46,041 bases of DNA, from assembly GCF_039534165.1 (NCBI RefSeq), contig NZ_BAAAUX010000033.1:1-46041 (forward strand), in the 5' to 3' direction. Numbering within the stretch: position 1 is the stretch's first letter; the number at the start of each line of letters is the position of its first letter. The notes below the pieces were generated by a model. It was not told the origin of the DNA, did not search any database, and saw only the letters and a program-made list of their open reading frames with translations. Below are positions 1-7,788 of this stretch, in pieces. Both the position numbers and the translations under genes were made by a program. The DNA comes from Saccharopolyspora_D taberi. Its GTDB lineage: Bacteria; Actinomycetota; Actinomycetes; Mycobacteriales; Pseudonocardiaceae.

Positions 1-2
1 GC

Positions 3-611
3 CAGCGGCCGGAAGGCGCGCCGGGCCCCGACGACGCGGCTCCGCCGCGTCCGGGCCTGCCGCTCCCGCCGCCTCCGGCCGCGGGTCCGCCGTCCCCGCC
101 CGAGGGGATCCCGGCTCCGCCGGATGGTCCGCCGTCTCCGCCGGAAGGCGTCCCGCAGCTGCCTCCGCCGCCGCCCGGGGCGCGTCCCGGTCCGCCGCCG
201 GAGGGCGCTCAGGCTCCGCCGCGTCCGGGTCCGCCGCCGCGACCTCCGCAGTCGCGACCTGAGGGCAGGCCGGTGCAGCCGCCGGAACCGGCTCCGAAGC
301 CCAAGCCCGCGCCGCGACCGCCGAAACCGGCCATCCGGGCCGACGGCGGTTTCGGTCCGATGGGTTCCGGTGGCTGGCAGTCGTCCGGGTCGCGGTCGAA
401 CTACGACCGCAGCCCGACGCGCTGGGGCGCCGACGAGGTCAAGGACGAGCACCGGGACGCCGAGTTCCGCGCGCCGAGGCAGGGCGAGTCCGGCGAGGTG
501 CCGCAGTTCCTCGTGGAGGCCGACGACCTCTACGACGACGACTACGGCGAAAGCAGGCTGGTCGCCCCACCGGTCCTCGGTGAGGCCCCTTCGAGCTACC
601 GGGACTTCTAG
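3..611 (+). CDS. C-terminal part of a proline-rich, PPE/WXG100-type secreted protein (5' truncated)
   Basis: The gene enters from the left edge in frame 3 and ends at TAG 609-611. About 100 residues are Pro/Gly/Arg-rich, with repeats such as PPSPPEG and RPGPPP. A less biased tail of about 90 residues follows, with several Asp/Glu clusters and the ending SSYRDF. Such tails are common on ESX (type VII secretion) substrates of Pseudonocardiales, where an N-terminal helical PPE/WXG100 domain is followed by a disordered Pro-rich linker. That N-terminal domain would lie outside the window, so the family is inferred. The next gene, an EspG-like chaperone, starts at the very next base, which supports a secreted-substrate/chaperone pair in one operon. 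Confidence 0.7.
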   Translation, partial: QRPEGAPGPDDAAPPRPGLPLPPPPAAGPPSPPEGIPAPPDGPPSPPEGVPQLPPPPPGARPGPPPEGAQAPPRPGPPPRPPQSRPEGRPVQPPEPAPKPKPAPRPPKPAIRADGGFGPMGSGGWQSSGSRSNYDRSPTRWGADEVKDEHRDAEFRAPRQGESGEVPQFLVEADDLYDDDYGESRLVAPPVLGEAPSSYRDF

Positions 612-1343
612 ATGGTCGAGACGATCACGCTGCCCGTTCCAGCCGTCGACGTGCTGGGCGAGCAGCTGAACCTCAACGTGCGGCAGTACCCGTTCGAGAT
701 TCCCCGGCTCGGGGAGTCGCCGGAGGACCGGGAGCGGATCTCCGACCAGGTGTGGGCCGAGCTGGAGTCGGTCGGCCTGGCCCGCTCGGGCCGTCCGGAG
801 CCGGAGGTGGAGGACGCCCTATACCTGCTGTCGACCTCGGAGGTGTCGATCGCGGCGGCCGGGCTGCTGGACCTGCGCACCGGGCAGCGGCTGGCCGCCC
901 GCGTGGTGGCCACCGGCGAGGTCGGGGTGGTCGGGGTGATCGACGGGCGCGGGCTGCGGATGAGCTTCATCGCGCCCGACGAGCTGCCCGGCGTGTGCGC
1001 CGACCTGCTCCCGGACGCCCCGCCCGGCCAGGGAGAGCAGGTCCGCGCGACCGCGGACCGCACCAACGGCCCGCCGCAGGACGCCGACATCGAGGGACTG
1101 CGGGAGCTGGAGGCGATCACGAACCGGCAGAAGTTCCGGCTCGGCCACTTCGTGGTGACCAGCACCGACCGCCGCGGCAGGCGGGGCAGGCTGCCCGGCC
1201 TGACCTGGTTCGACACCGACCGCGGGCGCTACACCCTGGTCGGCGAGCGCGGCGACGGGCAGGACGTGGTGACCTGCGGCCCGGCCGACCGGCAGCGGAT
1301 CGCCGGGCAGGTGCACTCGATGCTGGGCCGCGCCCGGGGCTGA
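612..1343 (+). CDS. EspG-family type VII secretion chaperone
   Basis: 243 residues, matching the usual EspG size. EspG proteins are cytoplasmic chaperones that bind the tip of PPE-type substrates and keep them soluble before export by an ESX system. Family features include an N-terminal beta strand followed by a hydrophilic helix, a central alternating strand region, and a late segment reading RLGHFVVTSTDRRGR then LTWFDTDRGRYTL, which I recognise from actinobacterial EspG proteins. The ATG directly follows the stop codon of the preceding Pro-rich gene without a gap, so the two are probably translationally coupled. No ESX core component (EccC, EccD, MycP) is visible here, so the secretion machinery must be encoded elsewhere. 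Confidence 0.82.
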   Translation: MVETITLPVPAVDVLGEQLNLNVRQYPFEIPRLGESPEDRERISDQVWAELESVGLARSGRPEPEVEDALYLLSTSEVSIAAAGLLDLRTGQRLAARVVATGEVGVVGVIDGRGLRMSFIAPDELPGVCADLLPDAPPGQGEQVRATADRTNGPPQDADIEGLRELEAITNRQKFRLGHFVVTSTDRRGRRGRLPGLTWFDTDRGRYTLVGERGDGQDVVTCGPADRQRIAGQVHSMLGRARG

Positions 1344-1452
1344 GCGGGCCAGGCGGCCGAGCCGCTCAAAAAGATCAAGGACCAGCACCGGAGCCCACGC
1401 CGCCACCCGGGGGTGGATGCGCTCGCGGCGGTTGTTAGGGCAGGCTTGGTGC

Positions 1453-2121
1453 GTGACCGACGAGCGGCAGACCGAGACTCCCCCGGAGCGCGACACCGAC
1501 CGTGATTCGCTGATGACCCTGCTCGGCGGGCGGACCAGCGCGGTGGACGCGAGTCTGCCGCCGGTTGCCTTCGGTGTGGGCTGGTTCGCGTTCGGCGAGT
1601 CCATCGCCGCGGGCGGGGCGGCGGCCGTCGTGGTCGGCGCGGTCATCGCCGGGTGGCGGCTGCGCAAGGGCGACCGTCCGCTGGCGGTGCTGGTGAGCCT
1701 GCTCGCGGTCATGTTCGGGGCGATCATCGCGCTGCGGACCGGGCACGCGGCCGACTTCTTCCTGGTCCGGCTGGTCACCAATGCCGCCAGCGCGCTGGCC
1801 TGGCTGGTCAGCATGGCGGTGCGGTGGCCGCTGCTGGGGCTCGTCGTCGGCACCGTGCTCGGGCAGGGCCGCAGGTGGCGGCGCGACCCGGCGCTGCTGC
1901 GCGCCTACACCAGGGCGAGCTGGGTCTGGGTCGGCCAGTACGTGGTGCGGCTGGTGGTGTTCATCCCGCTATGGGCGGCCAACGCGGTGGTGGCGCTCAG
2001 CGCGGCGCAACTGCTGCTCACCTGGCCGCTGGTCGCGGTCTGCGTCGCGGTGAGCTGGTGGGTGCTGCGGCGCGCGCTGCCCGGTGATCACCCCGGTCTG
2101 CGGCACCCGGTCGTTCCCTGA
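1453..2121 (+). CDS. DUF3159-family integral membrane protein
   Basis: Hydrophobic protein of about 222 residues with five or six predicted membrane segments. It resembles the actinobacterial DUF3159 family, including the LLGGRTSAVDASLPPVAFG opening after a short charged N-terminus and the WVWVGQYVVRLVVFIPLW segment. The function of the family is unknown. I chose GTG 1453 (VTDERQTETP) over the in-frame ATG at 1417, because the 1417 version adds an atypical Arg-rich leader. It stands alone on the plus strand and converges with the immunity gene, ending 6 bases before that gene's stop. Confidence 0.75.
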   Translation: MTDERQTETPPERDTDRDSLMTLLGGRTSAVDASLPPVAFGVGWFAFGESIAAGGAAAVVVGAVIAGWRLRKGDRPLAVLVSLLAVMFGAIIALRTGHAADFFLVRLVTNAASALAWLVSMAVRWPLLGLVVGTVLGQGRRWRRDPALLRAYTRASWVWVGQYVVRLVVFIPLWAANAVVALSAAQLLLTWPLVAVCVAVSWWVLRRALPGDHPGLRHPVVP

Positions 2122-2127
2122 GCCGCG

Positions 2128-2949
2128 TCACATGGCCTCGTAGCGGAAAACCGGAACCGGATCGTCGGCGCGGTCGGTGGTGACCGACCGCAACAGCGCG
2201 ATCGCCTCATCGGCGGTCCGGGCCGACAGCTCGGCCAGGGCGACGTGCAGGATCTTCCCCCGGCTCTTGGCCTCGGCGAGCAGCGGCGGCAGTGCGGTGA
2301 TCAGTTCCTCGGCCTGCGACCGGTTGCGCACCCAGAACTGCTCGAAGCTGCGCAGGAGAACACCGCCACCACCGAGCGCGTCCCGCGAGAGCATCCGGAG
2401 CAGTTCCATCGCCATACCGGATTCGTTGTCCCTGGGCGCGACCGACTGCCCGTTGACGACGACCACGTCCGGGTTGGTGAGCCGGAGGTTGACCTCCAGC
2501 GCGATCCCCGCCGACCTGGAGAAGTAGTCGTCGAACAGGTTGCACTGCATGGTCGGGAAGTCGACGTGCAGCGCGACGGGCGGTCCGCCGAACAGGGCGT
2601 CCCGGCTGTCCGCCGGTCCCCGGTGGATCCGGATGCCGGGCGCGGGCTCCGGTCGAGGATCCTCGACGACGTTGAGCCCCGCCATGACCTCGTCGCGGTC
2701 CCGGAAGTACGGGTAGTGGTCGTCGAGCGGCATGTCGTCGTCGTAGAGCAGCGCCCGCAGTTCTTCGCGCTCCTTCGGCGAGATCGGAATCCGGTCCTCG
2801 ATGAACCGGCCGGCGATCTGGTGCATCAGCTCGACGTGCTCACCGCCGATGATGAAGTTGTAGTAGAGACCGTAGATCGGCTCCTTGATCCGCCCTTTCA
2901 AGCCCATCAGGAGTTCTTCCACGCGCTCGGCGTATTCCGCGTCTTCCAT
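2128..2949 (-). CDS. Putative immunity protein for the adjacent EndoU-type toxin
   Basis: 273 residues, soluble, strongly acidic and without signal peptide or membrane segment. I do not recognise the family. The role is inferred from position: it starts 9 nt after the stop of the WXG100-EndoU toxin gene on the same strand, which is where polymorphic toxin loci carry the cognate immunity gene. Its acidity fits a protein that binds and blocks an RNase domain. The N-terminal third is helical and charged (MEDAEYAERVEELL); the middle has strand-rich hydrophobic patches (ALEVNLRLTNPDVVVVNG). It could instead be an unrelated cytosolic gene. No base-composition shift separates it from the toxin gene. 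Confidence 0.6.
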   Translation of the reverse strand: MEDAEYAERVEELLMGLKGRIKEPIYGLYYNFIIGGEHVELMHQIAGRFIEDRIPISPKEREELRALLYDDDMPLDDHYPYFRDRDEVMAGLNVVEDPRPEPAPGIRIHRGPADSRDALFGGPPVALHVDFPTMQCNLFDDYFSRSAGIALEVNLRLTNPDVVVVNGQSVAPRDNESGMAMELLRMLSRDALGGGGVLLRSFEQFWVRNRSQAEELITALPPLLAEAKSRGKILHVALAELSARTADEAIALLRSVTTDRADDPVPVFRYEAM

Positions 2950-2958
2950 TGCCGGCTC

Positions 2959-4656
2959 TCAGTTCTTCGGGGGGTTCTTGACCACACCATCGCCGCTCAG
3001 CGGGAAGGCGGTGCGCACGGAACCGTCACCGTTGACGACGACCTGGATCTCGACGCCGTCCCGCGTACCGACGACGAGCCACCCGTTCCCCGTGTCGGGC
3101 TGGGGGACGTGATCGGGGTTCTTGGCGACATCCAGCGCCTCCTGAAGGATCTTGTCCGGCCCCCAGCTCGCGGGAAACTCGGTTTTGCCCGGCCTTCCGG
3201 TGCCGTGCAGGTGCCCGCCTCGGTTCTTGCTCTCGCCCTCGATGATGTGCTTCTCGCTCTTGGCGTCGTGGTGCACGGACGCGGGATCGGGGTGCGGGGC
3301 CGAAACCTGGTCCCAGAGACGTGGTTCAGGGGCCGTGCTGATCTCCTCGGCCAGGCCACGACTGGCCTCATCGTACTTCCGGCGCTGCTCGGACGGGGTC
3401 GCCGAGCGTGCCGCGTTCTCCAGCGCGACCCTCGACTCCTCGGGCAGCATGGCCGCGGCGTTGTCGATCTCCTTCAGGTAGGTCTCCTGGATGATTTCGA
3501 GGTATCCGCCCGCGAGCACGAGCTTGGCCAGCTGGACGATCGCGGTCGAAGCGCCCCGGGTGTACATGTCGACGATCCTGGCCACCCCGTCGAACGCGGA
3601 CAGGTCGTCGTTCGCCTGGAGCGCGGCGAGTTCCGATTCGGTCCGCGCCTTCTCCGCGGCATCCGCGACGGCGCGGCAGGCGCTCGACAGCCCCTGAGCC
3701 GCGTTCGGCACGGCGCCGAACAAGGTCGTGGGGCCGCAGTTCTGGTACAGCGACGACCAGTAGCTGCGCATCTGGTCGAAGACCGGTCCGGCGTTGGCTT
3801 CGAACATCCCGGTGAACATCCGGTCGGCCTGGATCGAGACGTCCAGCAGATCCCTGTGCAGGAAGTTCCACTGCTTCGACGCCAGCCGCAGCCTGTCGAC
3901 GTGCACGTTCGGCCATGCGTCCTGCATCCATTCCGGAACGACCGCTTCCGGCCCCGGCCCCTCGCACGGTGGCGGCGGGAGGAAGGTCACCTCCGTCTGC
4001 GCGGCCGGGGTCGGTAATCGCTCCAGCACGCCCGAGCCCGAGGCGTCGGAGGCGTTCTCCGAGTCGACGTAGTTGTTGCCCGTGTCGGCGAGTCCCTGCG
4101 CGATGGCGCCCAGGGTGTTGGCCGTCGCTTGCAGCGCGGGGAGCAGTGCGCGCACGTATGCCTCGTACTTGCTCCGCCATGTAGCCAGCGGCGCATCCGT
4201 GCCGGCCATGTCCCGCGTCGCCTCAAGGTCGCGGATGGCCCAGCGGACCTTGTCGACCACGCGCTGGTGCATGCTGTCGAAGGCTCGCGCGCATCGGCGT
4301 ATTTCGTCGATGGACACGTCGAATCCGCCGCCGGGACCTCCGGGAGCCGGTGCGGCCGAACCTGAGGCTCCCCAGATGGCGAGGTTGGCTTTGTGGGCGC
4401 TCTGGTAGTTCTCGTGCACCAGAGCGAGCAGTTTCGCCAGCTCGTCGAGGTTCTCGACCATCCCGTCGGCGGCGCGCATCCACTCCGCTCGCGCGGTTTC
4501 GTAGGCTTCCGCGGTTTGACCGGACCAGGTCGCGCGAAGGGGACCGAGGTAGGAATCCAGGTCGACTAGGCGCTGGCGGACGTAGTTGCCGGTGTCCTCC
4601 AGATTCGAGGTCGAGTCGGAGAGGCCGGAGAACTGGGCGGCGATCCGGTCGGTCAT
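2959..4656 (-). CDS. WXG100-headed polymorphic toxin with C-terminal EndoU-like RNase domain
   Basis: 565 residues. The N-terminal ~105 residues form a WXG100/LXG-like helical hairpin (WSGQTAEAYETARAEW). A second similar module follows at about 115-210 (WRSKYEAY turn), and a third helical block covers about 250-440. No Sec signal is present, as expected for ESX export. From residue 470 the C-terminus has a bacterial EndoU pattern (compare PF14436): His470 in HIIEGES, His482/His484 in GGHLHG, Lys in GKTEFP, a KILQEALDVAKNP helix, then a GTRDGVEIQVVV hairpin and a closing RTAFP. EndoU domains are RNases of the BECR fold used as contact-dependent toxin tips. The immunity candidate follows directly. 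The domain call rests on pattern only. Confidence 0.8.
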   Translation of the reverse strand: MTDRIAAQFSGLSDSTSNLEDTGNYVRQRLVDLDSYLGPLRATWSGQTAEAYETARAEWMRAADGMVENLDELAKLLALVHENYQSAHKANLAIWGASGSAAPAPGGPGGGFDVSIDEIRRCARAFDSMHQRVVDKVRWAIRDLEATRDMAGTDAPLATWRSKYEAYVRALLPALQATANTLGAIAQGLADTGNNYVDSENASDASGSGVLERLPTPAAQTEVTFLPPPPCEGPGPEAVVPEWMQDAWPNVHVDRLRLASKQWNFLHRDLLDVSIQADRMFTGMFEANAGPVFDQMRSYWSSLYQNCGPTTLFGAVPNAAQGLSSACRAVADAAEKARTESELAALQANDDLSAFDGVARIVDMYTRGASTAIVQLAKLVLAGGYLEIIQETYLKEIDNAAAMLPEESRVALENAARSATPSEQRRKYDEASRGLAEEISTAPEPRLWDQVSAPHPDPASVHHDAKSEKHIIEGESKNRGGHLHGTGRPGKTEFPASWGPDKILQEALDVAKNPDHVPQPDTGNGWLVVGTRDGVEIQVVVNGDGSVRTAFPLSGDGVVKNPPKN

Positions 4657-4725
4657 CGACCGCGACGATACTTGCCCCGGACGTCCTTGATCAGGCGTTC
4701 GGCGGACCTCCGGCAGCAGCCGCCG

Positions 4726-5694
4726 CTATTCCCCCAGCAAGTGCGAGTGCAGGGCCGGCAGCTCCGCGGGATCGACGAGGTCGACGGCCGCGAGCCAAGC
4801 GGCGCCCGCCGCACCCGGGCCCGCGGTGAGCGGTTCGACCGGGAACCGCTCGGCCAGCCGGGCGCGGAGCGCGTCGCCGACCGGGTTGCCCGGCGCGACC
4901 AGCCCGCCGGCGAGCACGATCGGCGTGGTCTCGCCGGGCTCGCGGGTGATCGCGGCGGTGTCGGCCAGCAGGTCCGCTGCGCGCTCGACGAGGTCGATCG
5001 CCGCCTTGTCGCCGTTGCGCGCGGCCGTGGTGACCAGGGGCGCGAGTTCGGCGAGCTTGATCGGCGGCTTCGCGTTGACCGCCGTGATCAGCGCACCGCG
5101 CGGATCCGCGGCGTCGCCGGCCAGCTCGGCGAAGACAGCCGTCACCAGCTCGCCGCGCTCCTCGCGCCGGTCCAGCCCGCGCAGTGCCGTGCGGACCGCT
5201 TCGCGGCCGAGCCAGAACGCCGAGCCCTCGTCGCCGAGCAGCCAGCCGTGCCCGCCCGCGGTCGCCGCCAGCCGGTGGTCGGTGATCCGCGCGGCCACTG
5301 CTCCGGTTCCGGCGATCACCACGGTTCCGCCGGATTCCGCCGTCCCGGCGGCGAACGCCACCTCGCAGTCGCCGATCACCCGCATCGGGCAGCCCAGCCC
5401 CAGCTCCGACCACGCGCGCTGGAACAGCGCTGCCACGTCGGGATCGGCCAGCTTGCTCGCCCCGGCCATGCCGAGCACCCCGCCGCGCACCGCGGCCGGG
5501 TCGACCCCGGCCAGCGCGGTCCGCGCGGCCTCGGCGACCTGCGCGGCGGCGCGGTCCGGCGGATGCGAGTTCGGGTTGCCCCCGCTGGCCGCGCCGGTGC
5601 CGATGACCTGCCCGGACAGGTCGCAGACCAGGGCGCGGCTGGAGGTGCCGCCGATGTCCAGGCCGAGGACGAACGCCGGATCGTCGCTTCGCAT
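4726..5694 (-). CDS. N-acetylglucosamine kinase-like protein (BadF/BadG/BcrA ATPase family)
   Basis: 322 residues. ASKHA-fold sugar kinase with the phosphate-1 motif LGLDIGGTSSRALV at residues 9-22, an adenosine/phosphate-2 segment VVIAGTGAVAARI, and GGHGWLLGDEGSAFWLGREA, the typical GlcNAc kinase signature that joins the two lobes. The reaction is expected to be ATP-dependent 6-phosphorylation of GlcNAc or a related amino sugar in the cytoplasm. ATG 5694 is chosen because the reading frame upstream (to 6261) runs through the divergent SDR gene and its promoter. The gene is divergent from the SDR/lactonase operon. DasR, a SIS enzyme and a GH84 glucosaminidase in the same window support an amino-sugar role, but the exact substrate is not proven. 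Confidence 0.82.
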   Translation of the reverse strand: MRSDDPAFVLGLDIGGTSSRALVCDLSGQVIGTGAASGGNPNSHPPDRAAAQVAEAARTALAGVDPAAVRGGVLGMAGASKLADPDVAALFQRAWSELGLGCPMRVIGDCEVAFAAGTAESGGTVVIAGTGAVAARITDHRLAATAGGHGWLLGDEGSAFWLGREAVRTALRGLDRREERGELVTAVFAELAGDAADPRGALITAVNAKPPIKLAELAPLVTTAARNGDKAAIDLVERAADLLADTAAITREPGETTPIVLAGGLVAPGNPVGDALRARLAERFPVEPLTAGPGAAGAAWLAAVDLVDPAELPALHSHLLGE

Positions 5695-5775
5695 GCGCTC
5701 TTTGTACTCGCCGTGCCACGCGTCGTGGTGGCGGATGGCGTAATCCGACAGGGCCTGGCCGTGGTGGGGTGGGAG

Positions 5776-5793
5776 CCGATATACATCGGATGT
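5776..5793. promoter_or_regulatory. Promoter/operator with overlapping inverted repeats
   Basis: Within the 121-bp divergent region between the kinase and SDR genes lie two overlapping inverted repeats: CCGAT-N4-ATCGG at 5776-5789 and a perfect ACATC-G-GATGT at 5783-5793. They overlap a TATACAT -10-like hexamer at 5780-5786, about 30 nt before the SDR start, which has its own GGGGAG ribosome site. AT-rich symmetry on a -10 box in such GC-rich DNA suggests repressor binding. The regulator is unknown. Another repeat, CCACG-CGT-CGTGG, lies at 5716-5728 close to the kinase start. Confidence 0.5.
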
Positions 5794-5815
5794 CGCTTGG
5801 AAGTCGGGGAGACGC

Positions 5816-6571
5816 ATGGGCGAGTTTGATGGTTTGCGCGCTGCGGTGACCGGGGGAGCGTCCGGGATCGGACTCGCCACCGCGCGGCTGCTGGCCCGGT
5901 CCGGAGCCGCGGTCGCCGTGCTGGACCTCCAGCCGCGCGAGGTCGAGGACCCGCTGCTCGGGGTGCGCTGCGACGTGACCGACGACGGCGAGGTCCGCGC
6001 CGCGATCGACGTCGTGCGCGAGCGGCTCGGCGGCCTGGACGTCCTGGTCAACAACGCCGGAATCGGTGCGCAGGGCGATGTTTCCGCCAACGACGACGCC
6101 GAGTGGCACCGGGTGCTCGACGTCAACGTGGTCGGCATCGCGCGGGTCACCCGGGCCGCGCTGCCGCTGCTGCGGGAGTCGGCGAGCGCCGCGATCGTCA
6201 ACACCTGCTCCATCGCGGGGATCGCGGGTCTGCCGCAGCGGGCGCTGTATTCGGCGAGCAAGGGTGCCGTGCACGCGCTGACCCTCGCGATGGCGGCCGA
6301 TCACGTGCACGACGGCATCCGGGTCAACTGCGTGGCGCCTGGGACCGTGGACACCCCGTGGGTGGAGAGGTTGCTGGACGCTGCGGCCGATCCGGCGGCC
6401 GAGCGCGAAGCGCTGGAGGCCAGGCAGCCGACGGGACGGCTGGTGTCGGCCGACGAGGTCGCGCACGCCATCGCTCATCTGGCGGGCCCGGCCTCGGGCG
6501 GCACCACCGGCACCGTGCTCACGGTCGACGGCGGGATGTTCGGACTGCGACTGCGTGGAGGACGGGCATGA
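5816..6571 (+). CDS. Short-chain dehydrogenase/reductase (sugar-acid dehydrogenase type)
   Basis: 251 residues, classical SDR. The NAD(P) motif TGGASGIG lies at residues 13-20, NNAG near 81, the catalytic Ser in NTCSIAG, Tyr/Lys in YSASKGAV, and the C-terminal GTVLTVDGGM substrate-loop ending. Asp38 after the second strand (VLDLQ) suggests NAD rather than NADP. It overlaps the next gene, a fuconolactonase-like amidohydrolase, by 4 nt. This pairing is typical of non-phosphorylated L-fucose-type sugar degradation, where an SDR oxidises the sugar or 2-keto-3-deoxy-L-fuconate. That specific role is inferred from the neighbour. ATG 5816 follows GGGGAG. Confidence 0.85.
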   Translation: MGEFDGLRAAVTGGASGIGLATARLLARSGAAVAVLDLQPREVEDPLLGVRCDVTDDGEVRAAIDVVRERLGGLDVLVNNAGIGAQGDVSANDDAEWHRVLDVNVVGIARVTRAALPLLRESASAAIVNTCSIAGIAGLPQRALYSASKGAVHALTLAMAADHVHDGIRVNCVAPGTVDTPWVERLLDAAADPAAEREALEARQPTGRLVSADEVAHAIAHLAGPASGGTTGTVLTVDGGMFGLRLRGGRA

Positions 6572-7410
6572 CCGTCGACGCCCACCACCACCTGTGGGAC
6601 CTCGACGTGCGGGACCAGCCGTGGATCACCGGCGACCGGATGAGCCCGCTGCGCCGGGACTTCTCGACCGGCGACCTGCGCGCGGCCATCCGTGAGTCCA
6701 CAGTGGACTCCACGGTGCTGGTGCAGACGGTGTCGGACCCGGACGAGACGCCGGAGATGCTGGTGCTGGCCGACTCCTGCGAGCGCATCGCGGCCGTCGT
6801 CGGCTGGGTCGACCTGACCGGCCGCGACGCGCGGGAGCGTCTGGGCGGGCTGCTGAGCCACCCGGCGGGCCGGTGGTTGCGGGGGATCCGGCACCAGGTC
6901 GAGGACGAGCCCGATCCGGACTGGCTGACCCGGCCGGACGTGCTGGCCGGGCTGGCGGCGGTCGAGGACGCCGGGCTGCTCTACGAACTGCTCGTCCGGC
7001 CGCACCAGCTCCCGGCGGCGACCAAGGCCGTCAGCCGGTTCCCGCAGCTGACCTTCGTGCTCGACCACTGCGCGAAACCCCCGGTGTCGTCCGGAGAACT
7101 GGAACCCTGGGCGAGCGGGCTGCGCGAGCTGGCCGCGCATCCCAACGTGGTCTGCAAGCTCTCGGGTCTGGTGACCGAGGACGACTGGGACGCGCAGCCG
7201 GACGCCACGCGACTGCGGCCGTACTTCGACGTCGTGCTCGAAGCGTTCGGGCCGGGGCGGCTGATGTTCGGGTCCGACTGGCCCGTGTGCTTGCTGGCGG
7301 CGGAATACCGCGAGGTCCTCGGCGTCGCCCGGGATCTGACCGCTGATCTGACGGAGACGGAGCGCGCCGCCGTCTTCGACACCACCGCTCGGCAGGTTTA
7401 CGAGCTCTAG
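6568..7410 (+). CDS. Amidohydrolase-family lactonase (L-fuconolactonase-like)
   Basis: 280 residues, TIM-barrel amidohydrolase-2 family (PF04909). The metal motif DAHHHLWD opens the protein at residues 4-11, as in L-fuconolactone and L-rhamnonolactone hydrolases. Other family marks are GIRHQ, FVLDHCAKP and the late catalytic Asp in MFGSDWPVCLL. The expected reaction is hydrolysis of a sugar-1,4- or 1,5-lactone to the acid in the cytoplasm. The ATG overlaps the SDR stop (ATGA) and follows GGAGG, so the pair is translationally coupled. The exact sugar cannot be told from sequence. No transporter for it is visible nearby. Confidence 0.82.
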   Translation: MTVDAHHHLWDLDVRDQPWITGDRMSPLRRDFSTGDLRAAIRESTVDSTVLVQTVSDPDETPEMLVLADSCERIAAVVGWVDLTGRDARERLGGLLSHPAGRWLRGIRHQVEDEPDPDWLTRPDVLAGLAAVEDAGLLYELLVRPHQLPAATKAVSRFPQLTFVLDHCAKPPVSSGELEPWASGLRELAAHPNVVCKLSGLVTEDDWDAQPDATRLRPYFDVVLEAFGPGRLMFGSDWPVCLLAAEYREVLGVARDLTADLTETERAAVFDTTARQVYEL

Positions 7411-7434
7411 CCGGGTTGTTGCGGGAGAAACGTG

Positions 7435-7511
7435 TTATCCACAGCGTTGTCCCCAGGTTTGCGGCCTGTGGACAACGATCTCCACATGTGGACAACTTGT
7501 CGTTGTCCAGG
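7435..7511. promoter_or_regulatory. Cluster of DnaA boxes in a convergent intergenic region
   Basis: Five DnaA-box-like 9-mers lie within 77 bp: TTATCCACA (7435-7443, perfect consensus, plus), TTGTCCCCA (7447-7455, plus, one mismatch), TTGTCCACA twice on the minus strand (7467-7475 and 7487-7495, 20 bp apart), and TTGTCCAGG (7503-7511, plus, two mismatches). TTGTCCACA is the preferred box of high-GC actinobacteria. The stretch is between the ends of two convergent genes. No dnaA or dnaN is present in the window, so this is not evidently oriC. Confidence 0.75.
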
Positions 7512-7634
7512 TGGAATCGCGGTCCGGCGCAAGCCCGTGTCCGGCGTTCGCCGGGTGAGCGGATGGGCACTCCGTCGTTTGATGTTGCGCCACCCCGCTT
7601 TGGATCGCTGCTCCGTTCGGCGTAGCCTGGCGTT

Positions 7635-7672
7635 GCCCGTCTCACCCCGCCCCCTCGGTGAGGCGGGCTTTT
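7635..7672 (+). terminator. Rho-independent terminator
   Basis: An 11-bp stem, GCCCGTCTCAC (7635-7645) with GTGAGGCGGGC (7658-7668) and one G-U pair, is followed by TTTT (7669-7672). It lies 225 nt after the lactonase stop, downstream of the DnaA-box cluster, so a transcript from the SDR operon or a short independent RNA could end here. Confidence 0.75.
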
Positions 7673-7687
7673 AACGGCCGGACCAGC

Positions 7688-7788
7688 CGAGTCTCCGATC
7701 AGGCGCGCCGCCGATCAGCGGAGTCTCCGATCAGCGGAGCCCTCGATCAGCCGAGTCTCGATCAGCGGGGTGTGCCTCCGATCAGCGG
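7688..7788. repeat. Short tandem repeat, unit about 16 bp
   Basis: Six copies of CGATCAG start at 7696, 7712, 7728, 7744, 7759 and 7779, within a degenerate unit close to CGATCAGCGGAGTCTC. The last copy overlaps the stop codon of the SIS gene (7782-7784), so repeat variation could alter that gene's C-terminus. Confidence 0.8.

Noticed and set aside
2245..4017. 590-residue plus-strand ORF antisense to the toxin/immunity genes
   Set aside because: Arg/Val-rich shadow of GC-rich coding DNA with no recognisable domain; the minus-strand frames have clear families.
7435..7511. Chromosomal origin oriC
   Set aside because: Fewer boxes than a Streptomyces-type oriC and no dnaA, dnaN, recF or gyrB nearby; called a DnaA-box cluster only.
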